A stretch of DNA of 38,187 bases, taken from positions 1 through 38,187 of the forward strand of contig PETN01000013.1 in the NCBI GenBank assembly GCA_002781365.1. Reading direction: 5' to 3'. The position numbers and the translations under genes were made by a program. The DNA is from Sulfurimonas sp. CG01_land_8_20_14_3_00_36_23. Its GTDB lineage: Bacteria > Campylobacterota > Campylobacteria > Campylobacterales > Sulfurimonadaceae. Under the pieces are notes generated by a model. That model made no database searches and had not been told where the DNA came from. It saw nothing but the letters and a program-made list of their open reading frames with translations. This document shows positions 24,943-33,621 of the stretch, one piece after another (the first letter of the stretch is position 1; every line of letters begins with the position of its first letter).

Positions 24943-25375
24943 GAGAAAGGCTGTTGCTTGTACTCTCCTCAAATGCTACAAGATAGTAGCGATTCCAATC
25001 GTTTTGCATTCCAATAAGATGAGAGTAATTATTGGCATGTGGAAGTTGCTTGATTTTTAGAGGTAATTGAGAGTTTAGTTTGAGTGTAAGCTTAATGTCA
25101 TCGAGAAGATTTGGATTATACATCTCTTGTTTCTCTTTTTGATATAAATAGACTAGAAAATACTCTTGCTTTGTAAAAGTGTTTGGATAGACTTCATTTA
25201 AATAGACAGCTGATAAAACACCTTTTACTACAGTTCCCGACATTATCTTGGAGCTTTGCAGGTTAGAGATACTCAACTCCTCTTGCTCTGTCATCTCAAA
25301 CTTACTAAAAGCATTCTTTGTCGCACAAGCTGTAAACATCACCAAAACGCTCAAGCTAATAATAAAAAATTTCAT
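24881..25375 (-). CDS. predicted lipoprotein, unknown function
   Basis: 164 residues from the ATG at 25375, preceded by AAGGA with five-base spacing; a TTG at 25390 is less likely. A lipoprotein signal peptide ends in the lipobox FTAC (Cys near residue 17). The mature domain contains TKQEYFLVYLYQKE and RYYLVAFEES strands, suggesting a beta-rich fold, but no family is recognised. The C-terminal coding region overlaps the transglycosylase gene on the other strand. L-P-H-A-N is encoded by a copy of the iterated motif. Confidence 0.65.
   Translation of the reverse strand: MKFFIISLSVLVMFTACATKNAFSKFEMTEQEELSISNLQSSKIMSGTVVKGVLSAVYLNEVYPNTFTKQEYFLVYLYQKEKQEMYNPNLLDDIKLTLKLNSQLPLKIKQLPHANNYSHLIGMQNDWNRYYLVAFEESTSNSLSLSLESGQFSSVALIYQKGEQ
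25034..25044 (-). repeat. iterated motif TTCCACATGCC, copy 11
   Basis: Exact 11-mer plus AA, same strand as the lipoprotein gene, read as L-P-H-A-N. Confidence 0.85.
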
Positions 25376-25472
25376 CCCTATCCTTGCCAAATATAGAAAG
25401 AATTATAGCTTATTAAACAACTTTTTAATGACTCTTTTGTATAATAAACTAAATTTTTAACAAAGATATAAA

Positions 25473-25976
25473 TTGAACAAAAGATTAGCAATTGCATTTA
25501 CCGGTCCTTCAAACAGTGGTAAAACTACTCTCATATTAAAAGTCGCTAGAAAACTTATAAATGAACACTTCAAAGAAGTAGCAATCATCAAACATGACCC
25601 TTCGGACAAGGCTCGATTTGATGTTGTTGGAAAAGATAGTTATAAGTTTTCAGACACGGGTGCAGAGGTAATTGTAACATCTCCAAATAGAACCACTTAT
25701 TTTTCTAAAAGAAACAAAGACTTAGATGAAATCATTAGACTTTTTGATAAGTTTGATATTTTACTAGTTGAGGGTTTAAAGAGCTTGCCTCTGCCTAGAA
25801 TAAGTGTTTTTAGGGATTCTCTTGATCATGATTATTTTCCTTATATGGATGCTTTAGCAATTGATGATAGCATCAATATAATGGATTATGATATTCCAAA
25901 GAATGTTGATATTTTAAATTTAAATGATCCAGATGAAGTAATATCTTGGATACTTAAAAATGCAAAGGAAGTATAA
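25473..25976 (+). CDS. mobB: molybdopterin-guanine dinucleotide biosynthesis protein MobB
   Basis: GTP-binding accessory protein for forming the bis-MGD cofactor used by nitrate, formate and polysulfide-type molybdoenzymes. 167 aa. The P-loop GPSNSGKTT is near residues 10-18, IIKHDP in the Walker-B-side region, and the family motif LLVEGLKSLPLPRI near 110. The start codon is TTG; no strong ribosome site is visible. It abuts fbp directly (stop TAA, then ATG), forming a mobB-fbp unit. Confidence 0.88.
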   Translation: MNKRLAIAFTGPSNSGKTTLILKVARKLINEHFKEVAIIKHDPSDKARFDVVGKDSYKFSDTGAEVIVTSPNRTTYFSKRNKDLDEIIRLFDKFDILLVEGLKSLPLPRISVFRDSLDHDYFPYMDALAIDDSINIMDYDIPKNVDILNLNDPDEVISWILKNAKEV

Positions 25977-26819
25977 ATGCGAGATATATTTAATGCAATT
26001 CAAAAGAGTGCTATAAGAATAAAAGAAGCGATAGATGTCAAAGATATAGGCTATTCACAACAAGAGAACTCTTCGGGTGAGACACAGCTTCAACTTGATA
26101 TTCAATGCGATATGATTATTGAAGAGGAGTTTTCAAACGTCACTTCTGTTCACACCATAGCAAGTGAAGAGAAAGAGCATGCGCAACTGATGCATAATGA
26201 GGGTAAATATTTTATAGCCTATGACCCGCTTGATGGTTCTTCTCTAGTCGATGTAAATTTAAGTGTCGGTTCTATCTTTGGAATCTATGAAGGCGATTTC
26301 GGCTCTCAAAATATGGTCGCTGCATGTTATGTTGTTTATGGACCTAGAGTTGAAATGGTTTTTGCAGAGAACAAAACAAAACTCTATCTGCTTCAAGCAG
26401 GTGCGTTTGAGTTTGTAAAAGAGATTCGTCTCAAAGAGAAAGGAAATCTCAACGCGCCAGGTGGAACACAACAACATTGGGCACCTTACCACAAGGAACT
26501 CGTAGATAGCTTTTTTGCTGAGGGGTACCGTCTGAGATATTCTGGGGGAATGGTTCCTGACTTGCATCAGATTCTCCTCAAAGGTGGTGGTCTTTTTAGC
26601 TATCCAGGCACTTTGGATAAGCCAAATGGAAAGCTTCGTAAACTCTTTGAAGTTTTTCCTTTTGCTTTTATTTATGAAAAATCAGGTGGTCGTGCTATAG
26701 ATGGCAAAGGTGATTTAATGAAACTTCCACATGCCAATATCCATGATACTGCCATCTGCTTTTTTGGTTCAAACTATGAGATAGAAAGAGTAAAAGAAGT
26801 TTATGCACAACAGGGCTGA
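25977..26819 (+). CDS. fbp: class 1 fructose-1,6-bisphosphatase
   Basis: Gluconeogenic phosphatase hydrolysing fructose 1,6-bisphosphate, expected in autotrophs that build sugars from pyruvate. The metal-binding motif [16 protein letters not shown] is near residues 79-94, SEEKE near 62-66, [14 protein letters not shown] near 187, and the C-terminal GGRAIDG region is present. 280 aa is shorter than enteric FBPase (~330 aa) but normal for this phylum. It overlaps the next small gene by 17 bp. L250-P-H-A-N254 is encoded by a copy of the iterated motif. Confidence 0.92.
   Translation: MRDIFNAIQKSAIRIKEAIDVKDIGYSQQENSSGETQLQLDIQCDMIIEEEFSNVTSVHTIASEEKEHAQLMHNEGKYFIAYDPLDGSSLVDVNLSVGSIFGIYEGDFGSQNMVAACYVVYGPRVEMVFAENKTKLYLLQAGAFEFVKEIRLKEKGNLNAPGGTQQHWAPYHKELVDSFFAEGYRLRYSGGMVPDLHQILLKGGGLFSYPGTLDKPNGKLRKLFEVFPFAFIYEKSGGRAIDGKGDLMKLPHANIHDTAICFFGSNYEIERVKEVYAQQG
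26725..26735 (+). repeat. iterated motif TTCCACATGCC, copy 12
   Basis: Exact 11-mer plus AA in fbp, read as L-P-H-A-N. Confidence 0.85.
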
Positions 26820-27009
26820 TATAGAGCTTGACAAGTTTGAACTTTTTCTCGATGAGATGGTTCTCAAAATACACACCTGTCAAGAGGAAAAAAGTGTAAA
26901 GAGCTGTAGCGTTTGCGAACACTATCTAGTTTGTGAATTACGAACTGATTATGTCAAAGCAGTCTACAACAGCATGTCTAAGGGTGAAACAGGTGGATTT
27001 GAGTTTTAA
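26803..27009 (+). CDS. small Cys-rich hypothetical protein, 68 aa
   Basis: It contains four cysteines in the pattern C-x7-C-x2-C-x5-C ([22 protein letters not shown]). These could bind zinc or an iron-sulfur cluster, but no named family is recognised. The N-terminal part is acidic and helical. It overlaps the end of fbp by 17 bp and lies 89 bp before metG, so it is probably co-transcribed with both. Confidence 0.6.
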   Translation: MHNRADIELDKFELFLDEMVLKIHTCQEEKSVKSCSVCEHYLVCELRTDYVKAVYNSMSKGETGGFEF

Positions 27010-27027
27010 TAGCCTAAGATGCTAGGC

Positions 27028-27102
27028 ATGAAACTCATCTCTTCAAAAGAGCTTTCAAGCGCGATGTCGCTTACAGAATTTAAATTAAGGATAAAAATTT
27101 GA
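27028..27102 (+). CDS. possible 24-codon small ORF before metG
   Basis: ATG at 27028 (or 27019, same frame) opens a frame reading KLISSKELSSAMSLTEFKLR plus a few residues. It ends at a TGA that overlaps the metG TTG start (TTGA). It may be a translationally coupled leader; the ribosome site is weak. It could equally be chance in a 90-bp spacer. Confidence 0.25.
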   Translation: MKLISSKELSSAMSLTEFKLRIKI

Positions 27103-29033
27103 GTAAATATATAACAACCCCTATATACTATGTAAACGGCGAAGCTCACATTGGGCATGCTTACACTACTTTTATAGCAGATACGATGACGCGATATGAG
27201 AAACTAAAAGGTGAAGATACCTACTTTTTAACTGGAACAGATGAGCATGGGCAAAAGATAGAAGAGTCCGCTCAAAAAAATGCAAAACCGACACAAGAGT
27301 TTGCAGATGAAATCAGTAAAACATTTAGAGACCTTTGGGATGAGTTTGAGATAGATTATGATCAATTCATTAGAACTACGGATGAAGATCACAAAAAAGG
27401 TGTTCAAAAAGCATTTGAAGTTATGTACGCAAAAGGGGATATTTATAAAGACTTTTACGAAGGTCACTACTGTGTGAGTTGTGAGACTTTTTTCCCTGAA
27501 ACACAACTTATAGATAGTCAATTTTGCCCTGATTGCGGAAGAGCTACAAGCATCGTAAAAGAGGAGAGTTACTTTTTTAAACTCTCTAAGTATGAAGATG
27601 CCCTTCTTAAACATTATGCAGAAAATCCTGACTTTATACTCCCACGCTCTCGTGCGAATGAAGTGATCAACTTTGTAAAGGGTGGATTACGTGACCTCTC
27701 TGTCACAAGAACTTCATTTACATGGGGTGTCAAAATGCCAGAGTCTCTCAATGACGACAAACATGTTATGTATGTATGGCTTGACGCACTTTTAAACTAC
27801 ATAACAGCACTTGGATATGGTACAGAGAGTGAAAAAATGAGTTATTGGCCTGCTTCTACACAATTTGTAGGTAAAGATATACTCCGTTTTCATGCTATCT
27901 ACTGGCCAGCATTTTTAATGAGTCTTGACTTACCTCTTCCTAAGACTATAGGTGCGCATGGATGGTGGACAAGAGATGGTGAAAAAATGTCTAAATCAAA
28001 AGGCAATGTTATCTCTCCTAAAGAGGTGGCAGATGCGTATGGCGTTGAAAACCTAAGATACTTCATGCTAAGAGAAGTGCCTTTTGGTCAAGATGGCGAC
28101 TTTTCACAAAGAGCTTTTATAGATAGAATCAACTCCGAGCTAAGCAATGACTTAGGCAACCTTCTAAACCGTATTATTGGGATGAGTGGAAAATATAGCG
28201 AGTACCTCATAGAGAGCACAGATGTAGAAAAGTTTCACTCAAAAGAGTTGGATGCAATGAATGAAGCACTTGGAAACCTTGATGCTTTTATGGAAAACTT
28301 ACAAACACATCGCTACCTTGAAGAACTTTGGAAACTCTTTGCAATTGGAAACAAAGCGATAGAAGAACACGCTCCATGGGTAAAAATGAAAGAGGGTAAA
28401 AAAGAGGAAGCCCTAGCGACTGTTGCGCTTGTTGCAAATATATTAGCAAAAGCAGCGATTATGCTCCACCCTGTTATGCCAAAAACTACGAACATCATTG
28501 CAGATGCACTCAACTTTACGATTGATAGCGCAAGCTATAATGAGCTTGTAGTAGCTAAAAAGCTTTTAAAATCATTTACGATAAAAGTAGTTCCGCCTCT
28601 TTTCCCTCGTGTTGAAGAGCCTTTGATGGCAGAAGCACCTCTTGCAGAGCCTAATAAACCAGAAAAAGCAGTTTCTGAAAATGTAGAAGTTGTAAAAGAA
28701 GAGGATAACCTTATAGAGATAGGTCAATTTTTTGAAACCTCTTTAAAAGTTGGGACAGTTCTTGAAGCTGAAGAAGTTCCAAAAAGTAAAAAGCTGTTAA
28801 AACTTCAAGTTGATTTAGGGGATGGAAGAAAGAGACAAGTTTTAGCAGGAATCAAAGAGTTTTATAGCGCAGAGTCTCTTGTAAATACGCAAGTATGTGT
28901 CGTAGCAAACCTTAAACCTGCAAAGCTTATGGGTATGATTTCTGAGGGAATGCTTCTTGCTGCTAAGGATGAAGATGGTTTATGTTTAGTAAGACCAGAA
29001 AAACCTAAAAAAGCGGGTACACCTATTGGATGA
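27099..29033 (+). CDS. metG: methionyl-tRNA synthetase
   Basis: Class I synthetase, 644 aa. Contains HIGHAYT near residue 18, a zinc-binding CVSC...CPDC pair (about 127-146), the WTRDGEKMSKSKGN loop near 300, and the tRNA-anticodon helical domain. The C-terminal ~110 residues are a fused Trbp111-type tRNA-binding/dimerisation domain (IGQFFETSLKVGTVLEAEEV, then KLMGMISEGMLLAA). The start codon is TTG, supported by AAGGA at 27087-27091 seven bases upstream. Its stop overlaps the next gene by 4 bp. Confidence 0.95.
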   Translation: MSKYITTPIYYVNGEAHIGHAYTTFIADTMTRYEKLKGEDTYFLTGTDEHGQKIEESAQKNAKPTQEFADEISKTFRDLWDEFEIDYDQFIRTTDEDHKKGVQKAFEVMYAKGDIYKDFYEGHYCVSCETFFPETQLIDSQFCPDCGRATSIVKEESYFFKLSKYEDALLKHYAENPDFILPRSRANEVINFVKGGLRDLSVTRTSFTWGVKMPESLNDDKHVMYVWLDALLNYITALGYGTESEKMSYWPASTQFVGKDILRFHAIYWPAFLMSLDLPLPKTIGAHGWWTRDGEKMSKSKGNVISPKEVADAYGVENLRYFMLREVPFGQDGDFSQRAFIDRINSELSNDLGNLLNRIIGMSGKYSEYLIESTDVEKFHSKELDAMNEALGNLDAFMENLQTHRYLEELWKLFAIGNKAIEEHAPWVKMKEGKKEEALATVALVANILAKAAIMLHPVMPKTTNIIADALNFTIDSASYNELVVAKKLLKSFTIKVVPPLFPRVEEPLMAEAPLAEPNKPEKAVSENVEVVKEEDNLIEIGQFFETSLKVGTVLEAEEVPKSKKLLKLQVDLGDGRKRQVLAGIKEFYSAESLVNTQVCVVANLKPAKLMGMISEGMLLAAKDEDGLCLVRPEKPKKAGTPIG

Positions 29034-30025
29034 GACTAGAGAATATCCTTGCACTTACACATGGCAAACTTATAAATGAGCCCTTTGTAAATATTTTTGA
29101 AAATATTGTTTTTGATGAAAAGAGCGTAAAGAGAGGTGATCTCTTTATAGCCTTTGATGAAGAAGCGATACAAACTGCCGTTTTAAATGGTGCTTATGGT
29201 GTTGTGTTTGATAAACCAACGCAAATAAGTGATGCAGAAATAGCTTGGATAAAAGTACAAAATCTAGACGATGCCCTCAAAAGACTCCTTCGCTTTAGAC
29301 TTATAGAAAAAGAGGTTAGAGTCTATGAATCAAATGAAATCATTTTAAAGCTTGCACTGCAAGTCATCACAGAGTCTACTTTTATTGCGATAAACGGTAG
29401 CTTCAAAGAGATATTCAAAGCTCTTTGGCATGTGGAAAGTGGCTCAACACTCCTCTTTAGCCCTACTCTCACCGATAAAGATATTTTTACAGATATTAAG
29501 TCACTTCCAAAAACAGCCATTAAACCTATTACAATTATGGAACAGACACTTTTTGAGACCTCTTTTATTTATAACAATACTTTTTATGAGAGACAACTTA
29601 TCTCTCCCTTTTTTATTCCCTATTTAGAAGAGCTTCTTCATCTCTATAAAAGTTTAAAAATCAACTTTAGACTAAGAAAATTTGCACCTATAGGTCACTT
29701 TGAAGCTGTCTTTACAAATAAAAATTTTGAATTAAAAGAGTTTGGTACAAGTGATAAAGTTCTTATCTTTGAAAAGAACACAGACCTTATTGACTCGGAG
29801 ATAAACTTTTTAGAGAAACATGCAAATTGGGCTAAAATCATCTATATTATCCCTCATACTAAAAAATATGAAGACAATAATACTATTTTTACCTATAAAA
29901 ATGAGAAAGAGATACTCAACATATTGCAAAATAATAGTTTTCATTTTGCACTTTTAGTGGGTGTTGATAAATCTATGCTTTGTAAACCAATAACAAATCA
30001 AACTCAGCTAAGCTTAGAGTTCTAG
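29030..30025 (+). CDS. Mur-ligase-like protein lacking the ATP-binding P-loop
   Basis: 331 residues. The N-terminal ~100 residues resemble the substrate-binding domain of MurE/MurF ligases (VFDEKSVKRGDLFIAF at 27-42, then GAYGVVFD at 54-61). Where such ligases have a GxxGKT/S-type P-loop, this protein has FIAINGSFKEIFKALW (118-133), with Lys-Thr absent. The remainder is diverged. I infer a non-catalytic or repurposed Mur-like protein. An alternative is an unrelated protein with a chance N-terminal match. It is translationally coupled to metG by a 4-bp overlap. Codons for W133-H-V-E contain an antisense copy of the iterated motif. Confidence 0.6.
   Translation: MRLENILALTHGKLINEPFVNIFENIVFDEKSVKRGDLFIAFDEEAIQTAVLNGAYGVVFDKPTQISDAEIAWIKVQNLDDALKRLLRFRLIEKEVRVYESNEIILKLALQVITESTFIAINGSFKEIFKALWHVESGSTLLFSPTLTDKDIFTDIKSLPKTAIKPITIMEQTLFETSFIYNNTFYERQLISPFFIPYLEELLHLYKSLKINFRLRKFAPIGHFEAVFTNKNFELKEFGTSDKVLIFEKNTDLIDSEINFLEKHANWAKIIYIIPHTKKYEDNNTIFTYKNEKEILNILQNNSFHFALLVGVDKSMLCKPITNQTQLSLEF
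29427..29437 (-). repeat. iterated motif TTCCACATGCC, copy 13
   Basis: Exact 11-mer plus AA, antisense to the Mur-like gene, which reads it as W-H-V-E, the same frame as copy 3. Confidence 0.85.
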
Positions 30026-30041
30026 AACAGAGGGTCAAAAT

Positions 30042-31175
30042 ATGAATCGTAGAAATTTTTTAACAACAGCCACAGCAGCTTCCATTGCTGCTGCTTTGAG
30101 TGGATGCAATGAATCAAACCGTCAAGCTATTGATGATTCAAAACGCCATGAACTCAAGAGTGCAGATCCAAAAAGAGTTAACATCAACAAAAATAGAAAA
30201 ACCGTTCTAAAGCTTGCTACAAGTTGGCCTGCGCATTTCCCAATTATGGGTACTGGAGTAGAGAAATTTGTTCAGAGAGTTAAAGATATAAGTTCTGGTT
30301 CACTAGAGATAAAACTCTATCCCAAGAACACTTTAGTTCCTGCTTTAGCTGTCTTTGATGCATGTAGTAGCGGTCAGATTGATGCTTTTCACTCTGGTCC
30401 CTACTATTGGAAGGGAAAGAACAGTGCTTTTGCTCTTTATAGCGGCACTCCTTTTGGTTTTACAGCAGAAGAGATAAATTCTTGGATGCTTTTTGGCGGA
30501 GGACTGGAACTTTGGCGAGAACAGTATGCAAAATATAACCTTTACCCATTTATGGGTGGAAATACCAATATTCAAATGGGTGGCTGGTTTCGAAAACCGA
30601 TAAACTCTCTAGAAGATATGAAGGGTTTAAAGATGCGTATGCCAGGTTTAGGCGGCGAAGTCTTCTCAAAGATGGGTGTCAACCCTATTCTTCTCCCAGC
30701 TGGTGAAATCTACACAGCCTTAGAGCGTGGTGTGATTGATGCAACCGAATGGGTTGGACCTGCTTTAGATATTAAGATGGGGTTCTATAAAGTTGCACCC
30801 TACTACTACTCTGGTTGGCATGAACCTGGTTCTATTTTAGAAGTTACTTTTAACAAATACTCTTTTGAGAAACTCTCTTTTGAACATCAAGCGATTATTG
30901 AAGTTGCATCCAGTGAAATGAACTCCAATATGACTTCTGAATTTCACGCAGAGAATATATACGCTCTTAAAAAACTCAAAGAGTTAGATATACAAATTCT
31001 ACAATATCCTAAAGATGTTATAAATGAAGGGAAAAAAGCTTTGAATGAAGTCATACAAGAATTAAGTGCAAAAAATAGTGATTTTGAGAAAGTGTACGCT
31101 TCTATGGAGGCACATCTAAAACTATCAAAAGAGTGGAGCGATGTGAGCTTAAACTACTTTTTAAATGAGAGATAA
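30042..31175 (+). CDS. TRAP-type transporter substrate-binding protein (DctP family), Tat lipoprotein
   Basis: 377 residues. The N terminus MNRRNFLTTATAASIAAALSGC combines a Tat twin-arginine motif (RRNFL) with a lipobox (LSGC, Cys at 22), so the protein is probably exported folded and lipid-anchored. The mature part has the DctP pattern: KLATSWPAHFPIMGTGVEKF, GQIDAFHSGPYYW, LKMRMPGLGGEVF, YTALERGVIDATEWVGP. Such proteins capture carboxylates or similar anions. No DctQ/DctM membrane subunits are adjacent. It overlaps the next frame by a few codons and is likely co-transcribed with it. Confidence 0.88.
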   Translation: MNRRNFLTTATAASIAAALSGCNESNRQAIDDSKRHELKSADPKRVNINKNRKTVLKLATSWPAHFPIMGTGVEKFVQRVKDISSGSLEIKLYPKNTLVPALAVFDACSSGQIDAFHSGPYYWKGKNSAFALYSGTPFGFTAEEINSWMLFGGGLELWREQYAKYNLYPFMGGNTNIQMGGWFRKPINSLEDMKGLKMRMPGLGGEVFSKMGVNPILLPAGEIYTALERGVIDATEWVGPALDIKMGFYKVAPYYYSGWHEPGSILEVTFNKYSFEKLSFEHQAIIEVASSEMNSNMTSEFHAENIYALKKLKELDIQILQYPKDVINEGKKALNEVIQELSAKNSDFEKVYASMEAHLKLSKEWSDVSLNYFLNER

Positions 31176-31179
31176 CTTT

Positions 31180-32406
31180 ATGTTAAAACTACTCTTGAGT
31201 TTCACACTCTTACAATCACTGCTTCTTGCCTCATTTCAGGGTTTTATTATTGATAAAGAGACTCAAAAGCCTATTGCTAAAGCTACTATTAGTGATTCAA
31301 AACAGAGTGTAAAAAGTGATGAAAATGGCTCTTTTAGCATACTTAGCCAAGAGAGTCTTTACCATGTAAAAGCTTATGGATACAGACCTTACAAAATTAA
31401 CCAAGAGAATAATCAGACGCTTATTCAAGTAGAGCCTATTAACGTAAAAGCACTCTATCTAAGTTTTTGGGGTGCAAGTAACAACTCTCAAACTTTAAAA
31501 AATATCTTACAAACGATTGAAGAGACAGAAGTGAATGCTATCGTAGTTGATATAAAAAATGAGTATGGTTCAACCTCTTATAAAACATCCTTTGCACAAG
31601 CAAATAGTTATGGCGCAGATGAAGAGAGAACAAACCGTAACATTCAAAAGTTCATGGCTCTAATGAAAGAGAAAAACATCTACACTATTGCCAGAATCGT
31701 TACCTTTAAAGATGAACTCCAAGCATCCAATAATCCAGAGTATGCAATCAAAAATGCAGATGGAGAGATTTGGAGAAATCATGACAAGATGGCTTGGGTG
31801 GACCCTTTTGATAAAAGAGCCCATAAATACACCCTCTCTATTGCAGAGGAAGCCGCGAAAGTTGGATTTGATGAGATAAACTTTGACTACATCCGTTTTC
31901 CTGCAAAATCTGGATTAGTTTACTCTAAAGAGAATACTCAGGAAAATCGTATTAAAGCTATTGAGAGCTTCTTGTTACGCGCTCAGAACCAACTTAGAAA
32001 GTACGGTGTTTTTATCTCTGTGGATACCTATGGAAATATCTGCTGGAGTGATGATGATAATAATATTGGACAAACAGTTTCCTCTTTAGCCAAGCACGCG
32101 GATTATCTCTCCCCTATGTTATATCCATCAGGATTTGCGAGCGGTTCATTCTATTTCGACTATCCCTCAGAACACCCTTATGCCGTTATTTATAGGAGTG
32201 TAATCAATGTACACCCTACAATCGGTGCGGTAAGAATTCGACCTTGGTTACAGTACTTTAAAGATTATGCACACAAAAAAAGATACTATAAAAAGTTTGA
32301 AGTCAACGAGCAGATAAGGGCAGCGCAAGATGCAAATACAAGTGGCTGGATGATGTGGTCACCCTCTAGTAAGTACCATACAGAGTACTTTCAAGAGAAC
32401 AATTAG
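31180..32406 (+). CDS. putative glycoside hydrolase, DUF4015-like, with N-terminal carboxypeptidase-regulatory-like domain
   Basis: 408 residues from ATG 31180 (an ATG at 31165 overlaps dctP; the later start puts the signal peptide MLKLLLSFTLLQSLLLAS at the N terminus). Residues ~20-85 form a small beta domain (GFIIDKETQKPIAKATISDS) of the carboxypeptidase-regulatory type. The main domain carries AIVVDIKNEYGS, IYTIARIVTFKD, WVDPFDKRAHKYTLSIAEEA, GFDEINFDYIRFPAKSG and DYLSPMLYPSGFA. These are typical of the DUF4015 putative glycosidase family with a TIM-barrel fold. Substrate unknown; secreted to the periplasm. It converges on the sensor-kinase gene with a 4-bp overlap. Confidence 0.82.
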   Translation: MLKLLLSFTLLQSLLLASFQGFIIDKETQKPIAKATISDSKQSVKSDENGSFSILSQESLYHVKAYGYRPYKINQENNQTLIQVEPINVKALYLSFWGASNNSQTLKNILQTIEETEVNAIVVDIKNEYGSTSYKTSFAQANSYGADEERTNRNIQKFMALMKEKNIYTIARIVTFKDELQASNNPEYAIKNADGEIWRNHDKMAWVDPFDKRAHKYTLSIAEEAAKVGFDEINFDYIRFPAKSGLVYSKENTQENRIKAIESFLLRAQNQLRKYGVFISVDTYGNICWSDDDNNIGQTVSSLAKHADYLSPMLYPSGFASGSFYFDYPSEHPYAVIYRSVINVHPTIGAVRIRPWLQYFKDYAHKKRYYKKFEVNEQIRAAQDANTSGWMMWSPSSKYHTEYFQENN

Positions 32407-33617
32407 AACTCTATTATAAAAGTGTTTAAGCCCTCCGCATATTGGCAGGAAAAACCAAAGTTATGCTTTTGCAGGACTCTTTTTACTAAACTGAGTCCTA
32501 AGCCATAGCCACTTTTTGACCTTGAACTCTCGCCTTGAGTAAAATCCTCACAATAAAATTCAAGTGGTTTTTCAAGCCCCTCCCCTCTGCTTTTAACAAA
32601 GATTTTTCTCTCTTTTACAAGGATAAAGACAGGTTTTTCTACTCCATACTTCAAACCGTTATCTATCAAGTTTTTAAGGGCGATAGAGAGGTAGTTTAGG
32701 TCTGCATATATATCGAAGTTGCTCTCAATTACAACATCTACACTTGTTTCATCCTCTATAAAAAGCTTTGAGAGAGACTCACTTATAAGTGTCTCACAAT
32801 TAAATTTTTCAAAATTAAATTTATGCTGATTTGCATTTAACTTCTCTATATACAAAAGCTCATTTGTCATCTCATCAATCTGTGAGAGCGCTTTTTTTAG
32901 CACTTTTGTATATTTATTCTCCTCAAGCATCTCCACTGCCAATTTTGCTTTTGATATTGGGGTTTTCAACTCATGCCCAACATCTCTTAGCAATCTTTGT
33001 CTTGAAGTGATAAGCTCTTCAATATTGAGTGCCATAGAGTTAAAAGTTTTAGAGAGTTTTCCTATCTCGTCATTACTCTGTTTGTTTATCCTTGAAGCGT
33101 AGTTTCCCTCTCCAAACTTTTTTATACTGTTTGAAATCTCTTTGAGAGGATAAATCATCTTTAAAATGATTAAAGACAAGATAGTCAAAATCATAATATC
33201 TGCCAAAATCATATAGTTTAAAAACTCTTTATCTTGAAAAATTTTATTTTGAGATACATCCATCACTAAAATATCATCATCGAGATAGTTCATATAAAGG
33301 AGGTATTTGTTATCTTCATGTTTGAGAATTTTGATGCTTGAGAGATCTGTTTTGTAGTCATAAAGTGTTGTTGACACCGCAAGATAGTGCTTTGTATCTT
33401 CTACGATTTGAAAATTGAGTTCTGCCAATTTCTTCTCTATAGCCGCGGCGTCATTGTTAGAGAGATAGGTAAAGAGTTCGTCTGAGACTTGAATATACTT
33501 CTCTTTTAGAAGCTTTTCTATGGTTGTCTGTGTCAATTTATTTGTCTCATTGGAGACATAGAGCATAAGTGTACAACTCACTAAAAAGAGGAGGATAACT
33601 TTATGGATTATAGACAT
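32403..33617 (-). CDS. sensor histidine kinase (ArsS-like)
   Basis: 404 residues. TM1 is at ~5-21, a periplasmic sensor domain at ~22-133, TM2 at ~134-155, and HAMP at ~156-205. The phosphoacceptor is H215 in RDVGHELKTPISK, the N box is NLIDNGLKYG and the G box SGYGLGLSLVKR. The ATP-lid region is compact (SRGEGLEKPLEFYCEDFTQGE), as in the Helicobacter ArsS type. It is the last gene of the SHP-DHC-cytochrome b operon, four bases after its response regulator. It presumably senses a periplasmic condition relevant to those haem proteins, perhaps through the Spy-like protein (inference). Confidence 0.9.
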   Translation of the reverse strand: MSIIHKVILLFLVSCTLMLYVSNETNKLTQTTIEKLLKEKYIQVSDELFTYLSNNDAAAIEKKLAELNFQIVEDTKHYLAVSTTLYDYKTDLSSIKILKHEDNKYLLYMNYLDDDILVMDVSQNKIFQDKEFLNYMILADIMILTILSLIILKMIYPLKEISNSIKKFGEGNYASRINKQSNDEIGKLSKTFNSMALNIEELITSRQRLLRDVGHELKTPISKAKLAVEMLEENKYTKVLKKALSQIDEMTNELLYIEKLNANQHKFNFEKFNCETLISESLSKLFIEDETSVDVVIESNFDIYADLNYLSIALKNLIDNGLKYGVEKPVFILVKERKIFVKSRGEGLEKPLEFYCEDFTQGESSRSKSGYGLGLSLVKRVLQKHNFGFSCQYAEGLNTFIIEF

Positions 33618-33621
33618 ATTT

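Noticed and set aside
27011-27030. GCCTA/TAGGC hairpin as a terminator or T-box-like element before metG
   Set aside because: The stem is only 5 bp, there is no T-tract, and no T-box or S-box consensus is present.
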